In this document: piece by piece, positions 28,394 through 37,716 of the stretch
Position numbering within the stretch: position 1 is the stretch's first letter
Layout: every line of letters begins with the position of its first letter
Source of the DNA: JAAOIF01 sp965217125
GTDB taxonomy: Bacteria; Pseudomonadota; Gammaproteobacteria; PS1; Pseudothioglobaceae
DNA length: 64,000 nt
Direction: 5' to 3'
Assembly: GCA_965217125.1 (NCBI GenBank)
Contig: OZ244244.1
Span: forward strand, 124,001 to 188,000
Notes under the pieces: model-generated
What the model was told of the DNA's origin: nothing
Seen by the model: the letters and a program-made list of their open reading frames with translations, nothing else
Database searches by the model: none
Made by a program: the position numbers and the translations under genes

Positions 28394-30358
28394 TTACTCA
28401 CCAAGACCCATTTGAATATAGCCTGTTGGGCATACATCAGCACAAATATGACAACCAATACACTTATTATAATCAGTATCAACATATCTACCTAAGGTTG
28501 ATTGCTTTTTGTTTACCTTAAATACTGCATCTTGAGGGCAATACATCACACAGTTATCACACTCAAAACACAGCCCACAAGACATACAACGAGCTGCTTC
28601 TTGTTGCGCTTCTTGTTGTGTGTAACCAATAAGGCGTTCTTCAAAGTTGCCCAATACATTATCAACATTAACTAATTTATGATTGCGGGCATTACGCTGT
28701 TGTTGGTCAAAATGACCTAAAAATAATTCAGTATGGGGGATGATTGAGGCAAATGAACGGTCTTCAAAATTATGCACAGCATAATCAGCATTGTCAGTGC
28801 CTTCGGCAGATTCAGCGCCATCTTTATAGGAAGATGGCGCAAGGTCGCACTCGTTGAGCTTTGCCATTAAATCAAAATAATGTACATCAACTTTAGGGCG
28901 GGCTGATTGAGCTTTGCCAGACAGATAATCGCCGATACTTTCTGCAACAATGCCCGCCTGACCAATCGCGGTGGTTAATAAATGTGGGCGAATCACATCG
29001 CCACACACAAAGAAGCCCGGTTTATTTGGTATTTGGTAATTTCTATCCGCATCAATAAAACCACGCTCGTTAAAAAATGAGCTATCAATACCTTCGTTAT
29101 CAACTGATTGACCAATCGCCGCAACGATTAATTCACACTCAACATTAAACTCAGAGCCTTCAATTGGAGTAGCGCCATCATCTTCTAGGCGCACAAAACG
29201 CAAGGCTGTTGCACGGCCATCATTATCTTGAATAACTTCAATTGGCTGTAATTGACCCTGAATCTCAACACCTTCACGATTTGCATCATCAATTTCTTCT
29301 TGTGCTGCTGGCATATTTTTAATAGTAGAAAGAGTGGTTAATAACACCTGTGCACCTAAGCGCTTAGAAGTATCGACCACATCGTGTGCTGTGTCATTAA
29401 AAATAATATTCTCTGGACGGTCTTTATCAGCAACATTTTTAATATTACCTAAACGCCGAGCAACTGACACCACATCGATAGAAGTATCGCCACCACCAAT
29501 ACAGATTACTTTACCGGTAATATGTTGTAGGCGAGCTTGGTTATATGCCTCAAGGAAAGCGACACCGGATACGCAGTTAGTAGCACCTCCACCCGGAATT
29601 GGCAAACAGCGACCGCTCATGGCCCCAATAGCAAATAGCACTGCATCATATTGTTTTTCTAATTGCTCAATGCTTATGTCAACTCCAACTTTAGTATTGA
29701 TTTTGGTTTCAACGCCGGTGTTTAAAATACGCTCAATCTCATACTGCAACACATTGCGTGGCACACGATAATCAGGAATGCCATACATCATCATACCGCC
29801 TAATTTTTCATATTTTTCATATACAGTTACCGCATGACCTTGCTTGCGTAATTGCAATGCTGCCGCTAAACCACCACAACCGCCACCAATAATAGCGACT
29901 TTCTTGCCAGTATCTGCGGCATTAATTTCAAATTTATAGCCTTGTTCTTTAGCATTATCGCCAATAAATTGCTCAACTGCATTAATCCCAATTGTATCAT
30001 CTACTTCGTTACGGTTACAGCCGTCTTCACAAGGTGCAGGACATACACGCCCCATAATTGACGGAAATGGATTGGCATCTGTAGCACGGCGAAACGCATA
30101 CTCTTGCCATGACATATCAGCGGGTGGTTTTTCTATGCCGCTGACAATATCTAACCAACCGCGAACATTATGGCCAGATGGACACGAGCCTTGACAAGGC
30201 GGCGTTTGGGCAACATAAGTTGGGCATTTGTGCGATTCATCATTTTGGAAAATCTTTTGGTTCCACGGCACTGAGCCTAAATTATCACCCTCATCTTTAA
30301 ACATTCTAAAGGTGTGATTGTCGCCTTTATAATTTTGTCCGTATGGATTCTTTTGCAT
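28394..30358 (-). CDS. dsrL: DsrL, NAD(P)H:acceptor iron-sulfur flavoprotein
   Basis: 654 residues, related to the glutamate synthase small subunit. N-terminal cysteine cluster region (CPTYVAQTPPCQGSCP; CPAPCEDGC), FAD-binding KVAIIGGGCGGLAAALQ near residue 151, a second nucleotide-binding fold GKVICIGGGDTSIDV near residue 283, and a C-terminal 2x[4Fe-4S] ferredoxin part (CMSCGLCFECDNCVMYCP; CIGCHICADVCP). In sulfur oxidisers DsrL takes electrons from DsrAB during sulfide-level sulfur oxidation and reduces NAD(P). Its presence supports the oxidative direction of this operon. Confidence 0.94.
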   Translation of the reverse strand: MQKNPYGQNYKGDNHTFRMFKDEGDNLGSVPWNQKIFQNDESHKCPTYVAQTPPCQGSCPSGHNVRGWLDIVSGIEKPPADMSWQEYAFRRATDANPFPSIMGRVCPAPCEDGCNRNEVDDTIGINAVEQFIGDNAKEQGYKFEINAADTGKKVAIIGGGCGGLAAALQLRKQGHAVTVYEKYEKLGGMMMYGIPDYRVPRNVLQYEIERILNTGVETKINTKVGVDISIEQLEKQYDAVLFAIGAMSGRCLPIPGGGATNCVSGVAFLEAYNQARLQHITGKVICIGGGDTSIDVVSVARRLGNIKNVADKDRPENIIFNDTAHDVVDTSKRLGAQVLLTTLSTIKNMPAAQEEIDDANREGVEIQGQLQPIEVIQDNDGRATALRFVRLEDDGATPIEGSEFNVECELIVAAIGQSVDNEGIDSSFFNERGFIDADRNYQIPNKPGFFVCGDVIRPHLLTTAIGQAGIVAESIGDYLSGKAQSARPKVDVHYFDLMAKLNECDLAPSSYKDGAESAEGTDNADYAVHNFEDRSFASIIPHTELFLGHFDQQQRNARNHKLVNVDNVLGNFEERLIGYTQQEAQQEAARCMSCGLCFECDNCVMYCPQDAVFKVNKKQSTLGRYVDTDYNKCIGCHICADVCPTGYIQMGLGE

Positions 30359-30373
30359 ATCAAATATCCTGAT

Positions 30374-31942
30374 TTATTCTATTACTGCTTCCACAGCAAC
30401 TGAATTATTTGCTTGGTGTTGGTCCATAATAATTGCCGCACTTACTAATTGGTGGACACTGACAATCATATATTGGTCAAAATCAAATTTTGGTAAAACT
30501 TTGCTGAACTGCGATTTACAAATGGCACAAATTGCCACCAAAGTATCAACCCCATCAGATTTTTCTACTTGTTTGAGTGCTTGCATTCTTGGCATTGCGC
30601 CCTTAATGCGAATTTCCATCAAATCATCTGTTAATAAGCCGCCACCGCCGCCACAACAAAATGTTGATTCCTTAATGGTAGAGCGTTCCATATCAACAAA
30701 ATTGTTACATACCGCTTTAAGCACTTCACGCGGCAGGATAAACTGACCATTTGCAATGCCGCCCATATTGGTGGCTCTGGCAATATTGCAAGAATCATGA
30801 AAAGTAACAGTGCGCCCGTCATTAGCAGATTTGTCAAACGCTAACTTACCGCGTTGAATTAAATCATGGGTGTATTCAATAATGTGCTGTGGCTGAGGGT
30901 AGCGCGAATCAAGTTGATTTTGCAGTTTCAAAGCAAACTCATCAACAGCACCAGCGCCAACGCCAGTTAAGGTATTCCAAAAACTATAAGCCACACGCCA
31001 AGCATGCCCACATTCACCGACCATTACCCGTGATACTTCTAAATCTAGCGCGGCCTTACGAATGCGCAATGCTGCTTTACGCATTATCTCATACGAGCCA
31101 ATAAACATACCAAAGTTAGCGCCCTCAGAAGCATACGAACTCATAGTCCAGCTTACCCCGTCTTGGTGGAAAACTTTGCCATAACCAATCAGGCCGTCAA
31201 TATGGGGCTCAGCAAAAAAGTCTGCTGATGGGGTAATTAGCAGGATTTCAGCGCCTTTAACATCTAACGGGTATTTAACCGCAATCCCAGTTTCTGCTTC
31301 AATTTCTTCTTCTAAATCAAGCAAAGTGTCTCTAAGTGCTGGCTCTGGCAGCCCAATATTATTGCCAATAGTGATTGCTTTACCTAAAATTTGATTGCAA
31401 TATTTTTGACCAATACCAACGCTATCAAGTACTTCACGAGCTGCCATAGAAATCTCAGCAGTATCAATACCATAGGGACAAAATACTGAACAACGGCGAC
31501 ATTGTGAGCACTGGTGAAAATAGTTATACCAATCATCCAACATATCATCGTCTAACTCTTTAGCGCCGACTAATTTAGGGAAATATTTGCCAGCAAAAGT
31601 AAAATGACGGCGATACACACTTCTAAATAAATCTTGACGGGCAACCGGCATATTTTTCGGGTCAGCTGAGCCTAAGAAATAATGACACTTATCGCTACAA
31701 GCGCCGCACTTCACACAAGAGTCTAAAAATACTTGCACTGAACGATACTTAGATTTAAGCTCGCCCATTTTATCAATCGCAACTTCTTTCCAATTGTCAA
31801 TTTTTTCACCCGGAAAGCCTAAAGGGCTTTGAAACTCCTCAACGGATTTAAACGGACCATCGCCCTTCATAACGCCTTTTTGAATCTTAGGAATTTCTAT
31901 GTAAGTGGGCAATTGCGGTATATCAAATTCTTCTTTTAGCAT
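30374..31942 (-). CDS. dsrK: DsrK, cytoplasmic HdrD-like iron-sulfur subunit
   Basis: 522 residues from the ATG at 31942, which has GAGGA 8 nt upstream; an upstream GTG at 31957 overlaps that site. Two ferredoxin motifs (CVKCGACSDKC; CSQCRRCSVFCP) near residues 75 and 145 are followed by the CCG-type domain with CCGGGGGLL near residue 438, the likely site acting on the DsrC disulfide or trisulfide. Anchored to the membrane through DsrM, whose stop is 1 nt upstream. Confidence 0.94.
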   Translation of the reverse strand: MLKEEFDIPQLPTYIEIPKIQKGVMKGDGPFKSVEEFQSPLGFPGEKIDNWKEVAIDKMGELKSKYRSVQVFLDSCVKCGACSDKCHYFLGSADPKNMPVARQDLFRSVYRRHFTFAGKYFPKLVGAKELDDDMLDDWYNYFHQCSQCRRCSVFCPYGIDTAEISMAAREVLDSVGIGQKYCNQILGKAITIGNNIGLPEPALRDTLLDLEEEIEAETGIAVKYPLDVKGAEILLITPSADFFAEPHIDGLIGYGKVFHQDGVSWTMSSYASEGANFGMFIGSYEIMRKAALRIRKAALDLEVSRVMVGECGHAWRVAYSFWNTLTGVGAGAVDEFALKLQNQLDSRYPQPQHIIEYTHDLIQRGKLAFDKSANDGRTVTFHDSCNIARATNMGGIANGQFILPREVLKAVCNNFVDMERSTIKESTFCCGGGGGLLTDDLMEIRIKGAMPRMQALKQVEKSDGVDTLVAICAICKSQFSKVLPKFDFDQYMIVSVHQLVSAAIIMDQHQANNSVAVEAVIE

Positions 31943-31943
31943 A

Positions 31944-32723
31944 TTATTTATCCTCACTATCTTGATTTAAGGTTTGCTCTAAGCTAACTTTATGTTGTTC
32001 TTGCTTCAACGCCCAAGCAGAGATGTGGCGTTTTTTGCGTGAATCGTCAACTTGATTGAGTGTCGGGCTAAAGAATATACCGGGCGCGTGTAATAATTTT
32101 GAGATTGGGAAAATTGCTAATAACAAAAATGCCAAGAAAATATGTATTAAAAAATGTAGTTCTGTTGGTAAATTGACCCAATCAAATATTAACAAACCAG
32201 AGGCAAATTGTTTGACCATAATAATATCGGTATGGTTGTTAGTGAAGGTCATAACCACGCCGCTAATGCCAATAACTAACAACATAATCAGCATTAAATA
32301 ATCTGAAGGCGCAGAAATATAACGAACCCGATCAACAAAAATTCGACGAGCCATTAACCCAAATAAACCAATCAGCATCGCAAACGCGGCATACTTAAAT
32401 GGCTGTGTTAGCAAAAATATTTCAGGTAGGTCGCCATACCAAAAATAACGCAGGTGGCGAATCAGCACTAATAATAAACCAGCATGGAACAGCCAACCAA
32501 AAAACCAAGTCCACTTGCTGGATTTAAACAAACTTTCAAACAAAATAACCTCACGCGCCATACGCATAACCACGCCTGTTTGGGTTAATGGGGTTGGTGC
32601 AATTGGAATTTTAAGGGGTGCAGGGGTAGCCCAATATTGGTAGATTTTTCTTGTTATTCCAATTAAGAATATAGCTAAAGATAAATAAAATAAAGCTGTA
32701 AAAAAAACGCTTATTGCAGACAT
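31944..32723 (-). CDS. dsrM: DsrM, membrane cytochrome b-like subunit (NarI-like)
   Basis: 259 residues from the ATG at 32723 (MSAISVFFTALFY), preceded by TTGAGGATAGT, a strong ribosome binding site. A TTG start at 32786 is open but less likely. About five membrane helices with histidines suited to haem b ligation (WLFHAGLLLVLIRHL; HFLIHIFLAF). It passes electrons between the quinone pool and DsrK. A 129-nt gap separates it from dsrC. Confidence 0.92.
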   Translation of the reverse strand: MSAISVFFTALFYLSLAIFLIGITRKIYQYWATPAPLKIPIAPTPLTQTGVVMRMAREVILFESLFKSSKWTWFFGWLFHAGLLLVLIRHLRYFWYGDLPEIFLLTQPFKYAAFAMLIGLFGLMARRIFVDRVRYISAPSDYLMLIMLLVIGISGVVMTFTNNHTDIIMVKQFASGLLIFDWVNLPTELHFLIHIFLAFLLLAIFPISKLLHAPGIFFSPTLNQVDDSRKKRHISAWALKQEQHKVSLEQTLNQDSEDK

Positions 32724-32852
32724 ACTATCCTCAAAATCAATATTTAAAAAATCCAAAGCAGGTGTTTTAAAATCATAATCTTTCAAAAAAGTTCAAAATC
32801 AGGCTTTGAGCGGCATAAATAAAGTATGTTAAACTATTTTGAAAAAGATATG

Positions 32853-33176
32853 TTAGATACAGCCTGTTGGTTTTGGTAATCCAGCAAAACGACAACCCTG
32901 CTTACCAGGGCCGTATGGGAATAAAGAATACAAGTATTTTGAATTACCTTTTTCTTTGCCAAATTGCTTGCCAATCGCCTTAGTCAGGACACGCACCGCT
33001 GGTGCAATTTGATACTCTTCAAAGTAGTTGCGTAAGAAATTAATAATATTCCAATGTTCTTCAGACAATTCAATGTCATCAGCTTTTGCCATTTCAATAG
33101 CAATGCTTTCAGTCCAATCGCCTAAGTTTATTAAAAAACCTTCTTCATCTACTGGTGCGCCTAATATATCAGCCAT
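32853..33176 (-). CDS. dsrC: DsrC, sulfur-carrier substrate protein
   Basis: 107 residues with the complete dissimilatory C-terminal arm GKQGCRFAGLPKPTGCI, containing both redox cysteines ten residues apart, the penultimate one included. True DsrC carries persulfide and trisulfide between DsrEFH, DsrAB and DsrK; TusE-like relatives lack the first Cys. AAAGGAG site upstream. Only one dsrC is present in the window. Confidence 0.97.
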   Translation of the reverse strand: MADILGAPVDEEGFLINLGDWTESIAIEMAKADDIELSEEHWNIINFLRNYFEEYQIAPAVRVLTKAIGKQFGKEKGNSKYLYSLFPYGPGKQGCRFAGLPKPTGCI

Positions 33177-33222
33177 TTTTTACTCCTTTTTTTAATTTTA
33201 AATCATTATTATTTTAACATTA

Positions 33223-33519
33223 TTAGACCCATGAAACCGAAGTTCCATACTCTTCAAGCAAATCAACAAAACCTGCATAATCCACTAATTGGATATTATC
33301 TGCAACTTTTGATGAAATTCCCCTGGCCTCAACATCGCCACGCAATGCAAATACCCTGCCATTTGCAGCAAGCTTAGCAAGCATTGACGAGTTAGCATTA
33401 TTCGCAGCAGAAATTACCCCATCTTCAATCAATAAAATAACACTCTTATCATCAATTACATTAAGACAAGATTGCAGTGAATTACGCTCGAAAGATGATT
33501 TATTTACTATATGTAACAT
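33223..33519 (-). CDS. dsrH: DsrH, TusB-like subunit of the sulfurtransferase DsrEFH
   Basis: 98 residues from the ATG at 33519 (MLHIVNKSSFERNSL), with TTAGGAG upstream. A longer frame reaching into dsrF is rejected. MLHIVNKS and the downstream VILLIEDGVI are typical of DsrH/TusB. It forms the alpha2-beta2-gamma2 DsrEFH complex that passes sulfur to DsrC. Confidence 0.92.
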   Translation of the reverse strand: MLHIVNKSSFERNSLQSCLNVIDDKSVILLIEDGVISAANNANSSMLAKLAANGRVFALRGDVEARGISSKVADNIQLVDYAGFVDLLEEYGTSVSWV

Positions 33520-33527
33520 ACAATCTC

Positions 33528-33932
33528 CTAAAAACTCAAACATACATCTTGCTCAGATATAATTTTTGTTAACTCAGCATTTGACACAATTTTAATTGAA
33601 GGTTTTTCTGCCCAATCATTATCCTCGTCTTCATACATCAAAGGCATAATATCGTCCTGTGTTAAGCCTCTTTCTGCTAAAGATTCAGCTGATACATAAA
33701 GTTTGTTAATATCATAATCACCTAAGGCATGGTAAGTTTTAGAAAAGTTTTTTATGCCAATTGCATCGGTATTTTGCCCTTCTACGATTTGGTAAATACC
33801 GTCATCAATAAATGCTAAAGACACATCTTGCTCAAAAGCGGCGGCAATTAAAACCACTTCTAATGATTCTATGGCATATACAGTGCCATAAGAAGATTTA
33901 CGATTTAGGTAAATAAATTTCTTTGTTGCCAC
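33528..33932 (-). CDS. dsrF: DsrF, TusC-like subunit of DsrEFH
   Basis: 134 residues from a GTG at 33932 (reads MATKKFIYLNRKSSYG), with GGAG 6 nt upstream and the dsrE stop 1 nt before; the open frame extends 12 nt further to a TTG. The DsrE/DsrF-like fold is indicated by YGTVYAIESLEVVLIAAAF and LAFIDDGIYQI. The middle subunit of DsrEFH, without the catalytic Cys found in DsrE. Confidence 0.92.
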   Translation of the reverse strand: MATKKFIYLNRKSSYGTVYAIESLEVVLIAAAFEQDVSLAFIDDGIYQIVEGQNTDAIGIKNFSKTYHALGDYDINKLYVSAESLAERGLTQDDIMPLMYEDEDNDWAEKPSIKIVSNAELTKIISEQDVCLSF

Positions 33933-33933
33933 C

Positions 33934-34335
33934 TTAGTCTCCAAATACCACTAAACGGTCTGATTTAATACCCGCTTCAATCAACTGACCTAAACCTGAA
34001 ATACGAAAAGCTGGGTGAATATTATTGCTATCAATGCCATTTTTGTTTGCCTCAGATTGATCCAACATACCACGACGAAGCGCTGCTGCTACACAAACCA
34101 CCAGCTCAGACTCACCATCGGCATTTTTAATACCGAGCTCAGCCCATTGATTGATAATGTTACGGTCATCTTGTGGTGGCACGGTAAAACGCGAGGCGTT
34201 ATTCACCCCATCATGATAGAAAAACACACGGAAAATCTCATGCCCCTTAGCAAGCGCTGCTTTGGCAAACTGATAAGCTGTATCAGACGCTTGATGCTGA
34301 TATGGGCCTTCGTTAATTTGAATAGAAATCTTCAT
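33934..34335 (-). CDS. dsrE: DsrE, catalytic subunit of the sulfurtransferase DsrEFH
   Basis: 133 residues beginning MKISIQINEGPYQHQASDTAY. The sulfur-accepting cysteine lies in LVVCVAAALRRG near residue 79, at the position known for DsrE/TusD. It takes sulfane sulfur (from TusA or rhodanese donors) and loads DsrC. Lies 9 nt after dsrB. Confidence 0.93.
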   Translation of the reverse strand: MKISIQINEGPYQHQASDTAYQFAKAALAKGHEIFRVFFYHDGVNNASRFTVPPQDDRNIINQWAELGIKNADGESELVVCVAAALRRGMLDQSEANKNGIDSNNIHPAFRISGLGQLIEAGIKSDRLVVFGD

Positions 34336-34344
34336 CTAAACTAT

Positions 34345-35418
34345 TTAGAAGCGAATATATGCTGATGAATTTAACTGATGACGCGTGCCTTTCCAATCAG
34401 AAATGTGGAATTTAGTAAATGGCAGCCCAGTCTTTTCAAAAAACGCCGGCCAGCCAATACGCTCAACCCACTCACCAACACGCTCCCAATCACGGGCATC
34501 ATCTTTATATACAGCTAAGATTTGCTTAACAACAGCACCAACTTCCGGCCATCTTGGTGGATTATTTGGCAGACCTGCAGCCACAAGTTTTTGGAATGAA
34601 GGTTTAGAACGCGCATTAGAGTGCTTACCGCCAATCCATATTGCAAGCTTAGAGTGTTCAGGGTCATTGATTTGCATGGGCGGACAAGGTGGAAAACAGG
34701 CGCCACAACAGATGCACTTCTTTTCATCAACTTCTAGCGTTGGCTTGCCGTTCACCATCGCTGGGCGAATTGCAGCTACTGGACAACGCGCAACAACTGT
34801 AGGACGCTCACAAACATTGGCAACTAAATCATGGTTGATTTTAGGTGGTTTAGTGTGTTGAATATTAATCGCAATATCGCCATGACCACCGCAGTTAATC
34901 TGACAACATGAAGTTGTCATGTGGACACGATTAGGCATTTCTTCTTTTTTAAATTCATCATACAAATCATCCATCAGCGATTTAACTACACCTGATGCGT
35001 CTGTGCCGGGAATATCACAGTGCAACCAACCTTGTGTGTGTGAAATCATTGATACCGTTGGACCAGTACCGCCTACTGGGAAACCAGCAGATTCTAAGGC
35101 ACTAATCAATGGATCAACCTTAGCTTTGCTATCGACCATAAACTCAACATTTGAGCGGATAGTAAAACGAATATAACCATCGCCAAACTCATCGGCAATA
35201 TCTGCTAATTTCTTAATGGTATAGACATCCATTTGTCTTTGTGTGCCGCAACGCACAGTCCAAATTTCTTCGTTGTGCTTTGAAGTATGGTGCAGAACAC
35301 CTGGACGCGGACGGTCATGATAAGCCCATTGGCCATAGTTACGGCGCATGGTCGGGTGCATGTATTGAATTGGGTCTGGACAGCCAGATTCAATAGGCAT
35401 TCTTGGTGCTTTGGCCAT
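34345..35418 (-). CDS. dsrB: Reverse-type dissimilatory sulfite reductase, beta subunit
   Basis: 357 residues. Sirohaem/[4Fe-4S] ligation region TTSCCQINCGG near residue 165 and an inserted ferredoxin domain with CICCGACFPPCPP near residue 235. Pairs with DsrA in the alpha2-beta2 enzyme, which here likely runs toward sulfite formation given DsrEFH and DsrL. GGAGAAAACTT precedes the ATG. Confidence 0.96.
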   Translation of the reverse strand: MAKAPRMPIESGCPDPIQYMHPTMRRNYGQWAYHDRPRPGVLHHTSKHNEEIWTVRCGTQRQMDVYTIKKLADIADEFGDGYIRFTIRSNVEFMVDSKAKVDPLISALESAGFPVGGTGPTVSMISHTQGWLHCDIPGTDASGVVKSLMDDLYDEFKKEEMPNRVHMTTSCCQINCGGHGDIAINIQHTKPPKINHDLVANVCERPTVVARCPVAAIRPAMVNGKPTLEVDEKKCICCGACFPPCPPMQINDPEHSKLAIWIGGKHSNARSKPSFQKLVAAGLPNNPPRWPEVGAVVKQILAVYKDDARDWERVGEWVERIGWPAFFEKTGLPFTKFHISDWKGTRHQLNSSAYIRF

Positions 35419-35470
35419 AAGTTTTCTCCATTGAGTAGAATATTTCTACTATAAAAAATTGTTATTTAAA

Positions 35471-36778
35471 TTACGCGCTGGCTTCGGCTTTGTCTGCAAA
35501 CCACTTAGCCGCCTCTTCGTCCCACTTATCCATACGCACATAAGACATATATCGTGGCGAATTAATCATATTTGGATTAACTTCTAAGCCAACACCTTCC
35601 ATAAAATTGACAATACCAATTCGTTCAATCATCTCACCAGTTCGTTCGTGCTCTAATGCGTTTTCAGCAAAGAAATCAATACATTCGCCAGCAAATTCTT
35701 CGATTTTTTGGTAGTCTTCTGCGGTTTCAAGTTTCATAAATGGAATAATAACGGTGCCAAATAAATCACCAATCTTCAAAGTGCGTTTACCGCCCATACA
35801 GATTGTTACACCTTTATCATCGCCTGTGGCTAAAATCGCCCCTTCTGTGGCTGCATCTTTAATATAATTATGGGTTAATGGTGAAGTTACATTTAAACAG
35901 TGCATACATTTAACACAGTTAGCATTGTCAATTGTGAGTGAGCTGTCTTTATTAACTTTCATACATTGTGTTGGGCAACGGGAGATAATATTATCAACCA
36001 CATAGTCCATACCTTTGTCGGCTAGCATGGCCTTCCATGCGTCTTGGTTGATTTTAATATCGTCTCTCCAAGTGCCGATTGTTGCTAAATCAGAGCGTTC
36101 AATAGAGTTCATACAATCGTTGGCACAACCTGAAACCTTAAACTTAAACTTGTAAGGCAGGGCAGGGCGATGCATATCATCTAAGAATGCGTTTACTAAA
36201 GTGCGTAGCGCTGCTTGCTCGTTGGTGTTTGACATTTCACAACGCGCCGCACCTACACACGACATACCAGTTCGCACCGCAGGACCCGCACCACCCATAT
36301 CGAAACCAATTTCATTTAACCCATTAAAAATAGTTTGTGTGGTTTTTTCAGTTGCGCCTTGAAACATAATATCGCCTGACTGACCGTGGAAGGCGATTAG
36401 ACCAGAACCACCATTATCAACAAATGTATCACATAGATTTCTTAGTAAGTCCGATGTATAGTGCATACCTGCTGGCGGTTGAACTCTTAAAGTGTGAAAT
36501 TCGCCAGCATCTTTAAATTTAAATTCGCCATTTTCATCTTTAAGCTCGTTAAAACGCGGAATAACGCCGCCGCCATAACCAATAACACCGACTGTGCCAC
36601 CTTTCCAGTAGCCTTTCTTGGTTACATACGAAGTTTCTAATGTTGCTAAAACATCGCGCACCATACCAGCACCTGCGTGATCATCTTGTGCTAAACGCTT
36701 GAGACCTGTTACAAACGAAGGCCACGGGCCGTTTTCCAATTCATCGAGATTGGGAGTGTTGTATAACTCTTTTGCCAT
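35471..36778 (-). CDS. dsrA: Reverse-type dissimilatory sulfite reductase, alpha subunit
   Basis: 435 residues from the ATG at 36778 (MAKELYNTPNLDELENGPWPSF), preceded by TAAGGAGAA. The open frame runs 25 codons further upstream but that part is hydrophobic and not DsrA-like. Catalytic cofactor cysteines CVGAARC and CANDC near residues 177 and 215, then a ferredoxin insert with CPTQC and CVKCMHC. First gene of the fourteen-gene operon. Product is sulfite released in the cytoplasm for APS reductase/Sat or another sulfite-oxidising route not in this window. Confidence 0.97.
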   Translation of the reverse strand: MAKELYNTPNLDELENGPWPSFVTGLKRLAQDDHAGAGMVRDVLATLETSYVTKKGYWKGGTVGVIGYGGGVIPRFNELKDENGEFKFKDAGEFHTLRVQPPAGMHYTSDLLRNLCDTFVDNGGSGLIAFHGQSGDIMFQGATEKTTQTIFNGLNEIGFDMGGAGPAVRTGMSCVGAARCEMSNTNEQAALRTLVNAFLDDMHRPALPYKFKFKVSGCANDCMNSIERSDLATIGTWRDDIKINQDAWKAMLADKGMDYVVDNIISRCPTQCMKVNKDSSLTIDNANCVKCMHCLNVTSPLTHNYIKDAATEGAILATGDDKGVTICMGGKRTLKIGDLFGTVIIPFMKLETAEDYQKIEEFAGECIDFFAENALEHERTGEMIERIGIVNFMEGVGLEVNPNMINSPRYMSYVRMDKWDEEAAKWFADKAEASA

Positions 36779-36835
36779 TTTTATTCTCCTTAGATATTTG
36801 TATAATCTTAACAATAAAAGATGTAAGCAGGTCAA

Positions 36836-36841
36836 ATTATA
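36836..36841 (-). promoter_or_regulatory. Candidate -10 box of the dsr operon
   Basis: A perfect TATAAT on the minus strand, 58-63 nt before the dsrA ATG, gives a leader of about 50 nt that ends in the strong TAAGGAG site. The -35 region is a T-rich run without a good hexamer, so activator dependence is possible. Confidence 0.4.
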
Positions 36842-36931
36842 CTTGAAACGCAAAAAAAATATTACCGTAAAAGCAGGTTTATTAGTAATATTTTTAACTA
36901 TCCCTTAGTGGGTATTAAGTAATAAAAATTG

Positions 36932-37069
36932 CTATTTTTTTTTCAAAAACCAAGCAATAATAATAAAGCCAATACCGGTTAATACAGGTGGCAAAATGGC
37001 GTTTGATATGCCTAAAAAAACCATAATCAAGGCGATTAATACTAACAAAATTAATAATATATTTTTCAT
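36932..37069 (-). CDS. Small membrane protein upstream of dsrA (45 residues)
   Basis: A short minus-strand frame, ATG at 37069 and TAG at 36934-36932, encodes 45 residues: MKNILLILLVLIALIM (first helix), a turn with LPPVLTGIG, then FIIIAWFL (second helix) and KKK. The lysine end and two-helix hairpin make a plausible small inner-membrane protein, and LPP..TG.GF looks like a conserved turn. It lacks a strong ribosome binding site. It lies in the divergent region between dsrA and suyA, 153 nt upstream of dsrA and on its strand. Function unknown. Confidence 0.5.
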   Translation of the reverse strand: MKNILLILLVLIALIMVFLGISNAILPPVLTGIGFIIIAWFLKKK

Positions 37070-37372
37070 TGCTATTTAGTTTATGTTGCGAAGTTGCATT
37101 TAAATATTGTATCAAACCTATAAAGATAAGTATTTTAAACACATCAATGATGGATGGGCAAGTGTTATCTCACTTGATTAAATAAAACCCCAACAAAGTT
37201 AATAATGATGCTGCATCAAGTTTCAATATAAATTTAGTGGTTTTTAATGGCTTTTACAAAAGTTTTTGCTTGCTTAATAAAAATTCTTATACAAGACTAC
37301 TTGACTATAACTATTTATTTATGTATTATGTGCAAATATTTGTAAAAATAGTAATCTAAATAGGAGAAAAAA
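37070..37372. promoter_or_regulatory. Control region of the sulfonate operon with two palindromes
   Basis: A non-coding 303-bp AT-rich stretch. It contains CAAGTG-N6-CACTTG (37159-37176) and TGATGC-T-GCATCA (37206-37218), both upstream of the promoter at 37301-37329. Either is the right size for a dimeric regulator, such as the GntR protein encoded at the operon end, but no regulator-site match can be shown from sequence alone. Confidence 0.45.
37301..37329 (+). promoter_or_regulatory. Sigma-70 promoter of the suyAB-slc-hps operon
   Basis: TTGACT at 37301-37306, a 17-nt spacer, and TATTAT at 37324-37329. This is close to consensus, with start of transcription expected near 37336. A short leader follows with AGGAG 7 nt before the suyA ATG. 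Confidence 0.75.
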
Positions 37373-37654
37373 ATGATAGATTTTGTAGTACATGATGAGC
37401 AAGATAGCGTAGGTGTTGTGGTAGTCGAAGGTGTTAAAAACGGCGACGAAATAACTGGTTGGGTTATGGATCAAGATAAAGAGATAAAATTTAGAGCGGC
37501 AAGCGACATACCTATTGGGCATAAACTTGCAATTAAACCGCTTAAAAATGGTGATACTGTCATAAAGTACAGTGTTGATATTGGGAAAGTGATTGCTGAT
37601 ATTGCACCTGGAGAACACGCTCATGTGCAAAACATCAAAACCAAGCGCTGGTAA
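37373..37654 (+). CDS. suyA: (2R)-sulfolactate sulfo-lyase, small subunit SuyA
   Basis: 93 residues, one SAF domain of the UxaA (altronate dehydratase N-terminal) type: MIDFVVHDEQDSVGVVVVEG, then IPIGHKLAIKPLKNGDTVIKYS, GKVIADIAPGEHAHVQNI. SuyA with SuyB splits (R)-sulfolactate into pyruvate and sulfite. UxaA-family small subunits also occur in altronate and galactarate dehydratases. The assignment to sulfolactate rests on the adjoining slcC/comC-like and hpsN genes. First gene of the plus-strand operon behind a good promoter and AGGAG. Confidence 0.88.
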   Translation: MIDFVVHDEQDSVGVVVVEGVKNGDEITGWVMDQDKEIKFRAASDIPIGHKLAIKPLKNGDTVIKYSVDIGKVIADIAPGEHAHVQNIKTKRW

Positions 37655-37716
37655 TACTTATAATCTATCAGACAATACTGCCAATTTTTTAGTTTTAAAA
37701 TTTAAGGAGAAATTTA

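Noticed and set aside
36915..37142. 75-codon minus-strand frame overlapping the 45-residue gene
   Set aside because: It is in a different frame with no coherent domain pattern; the 45-residue frame gives a clean two-helix protein.
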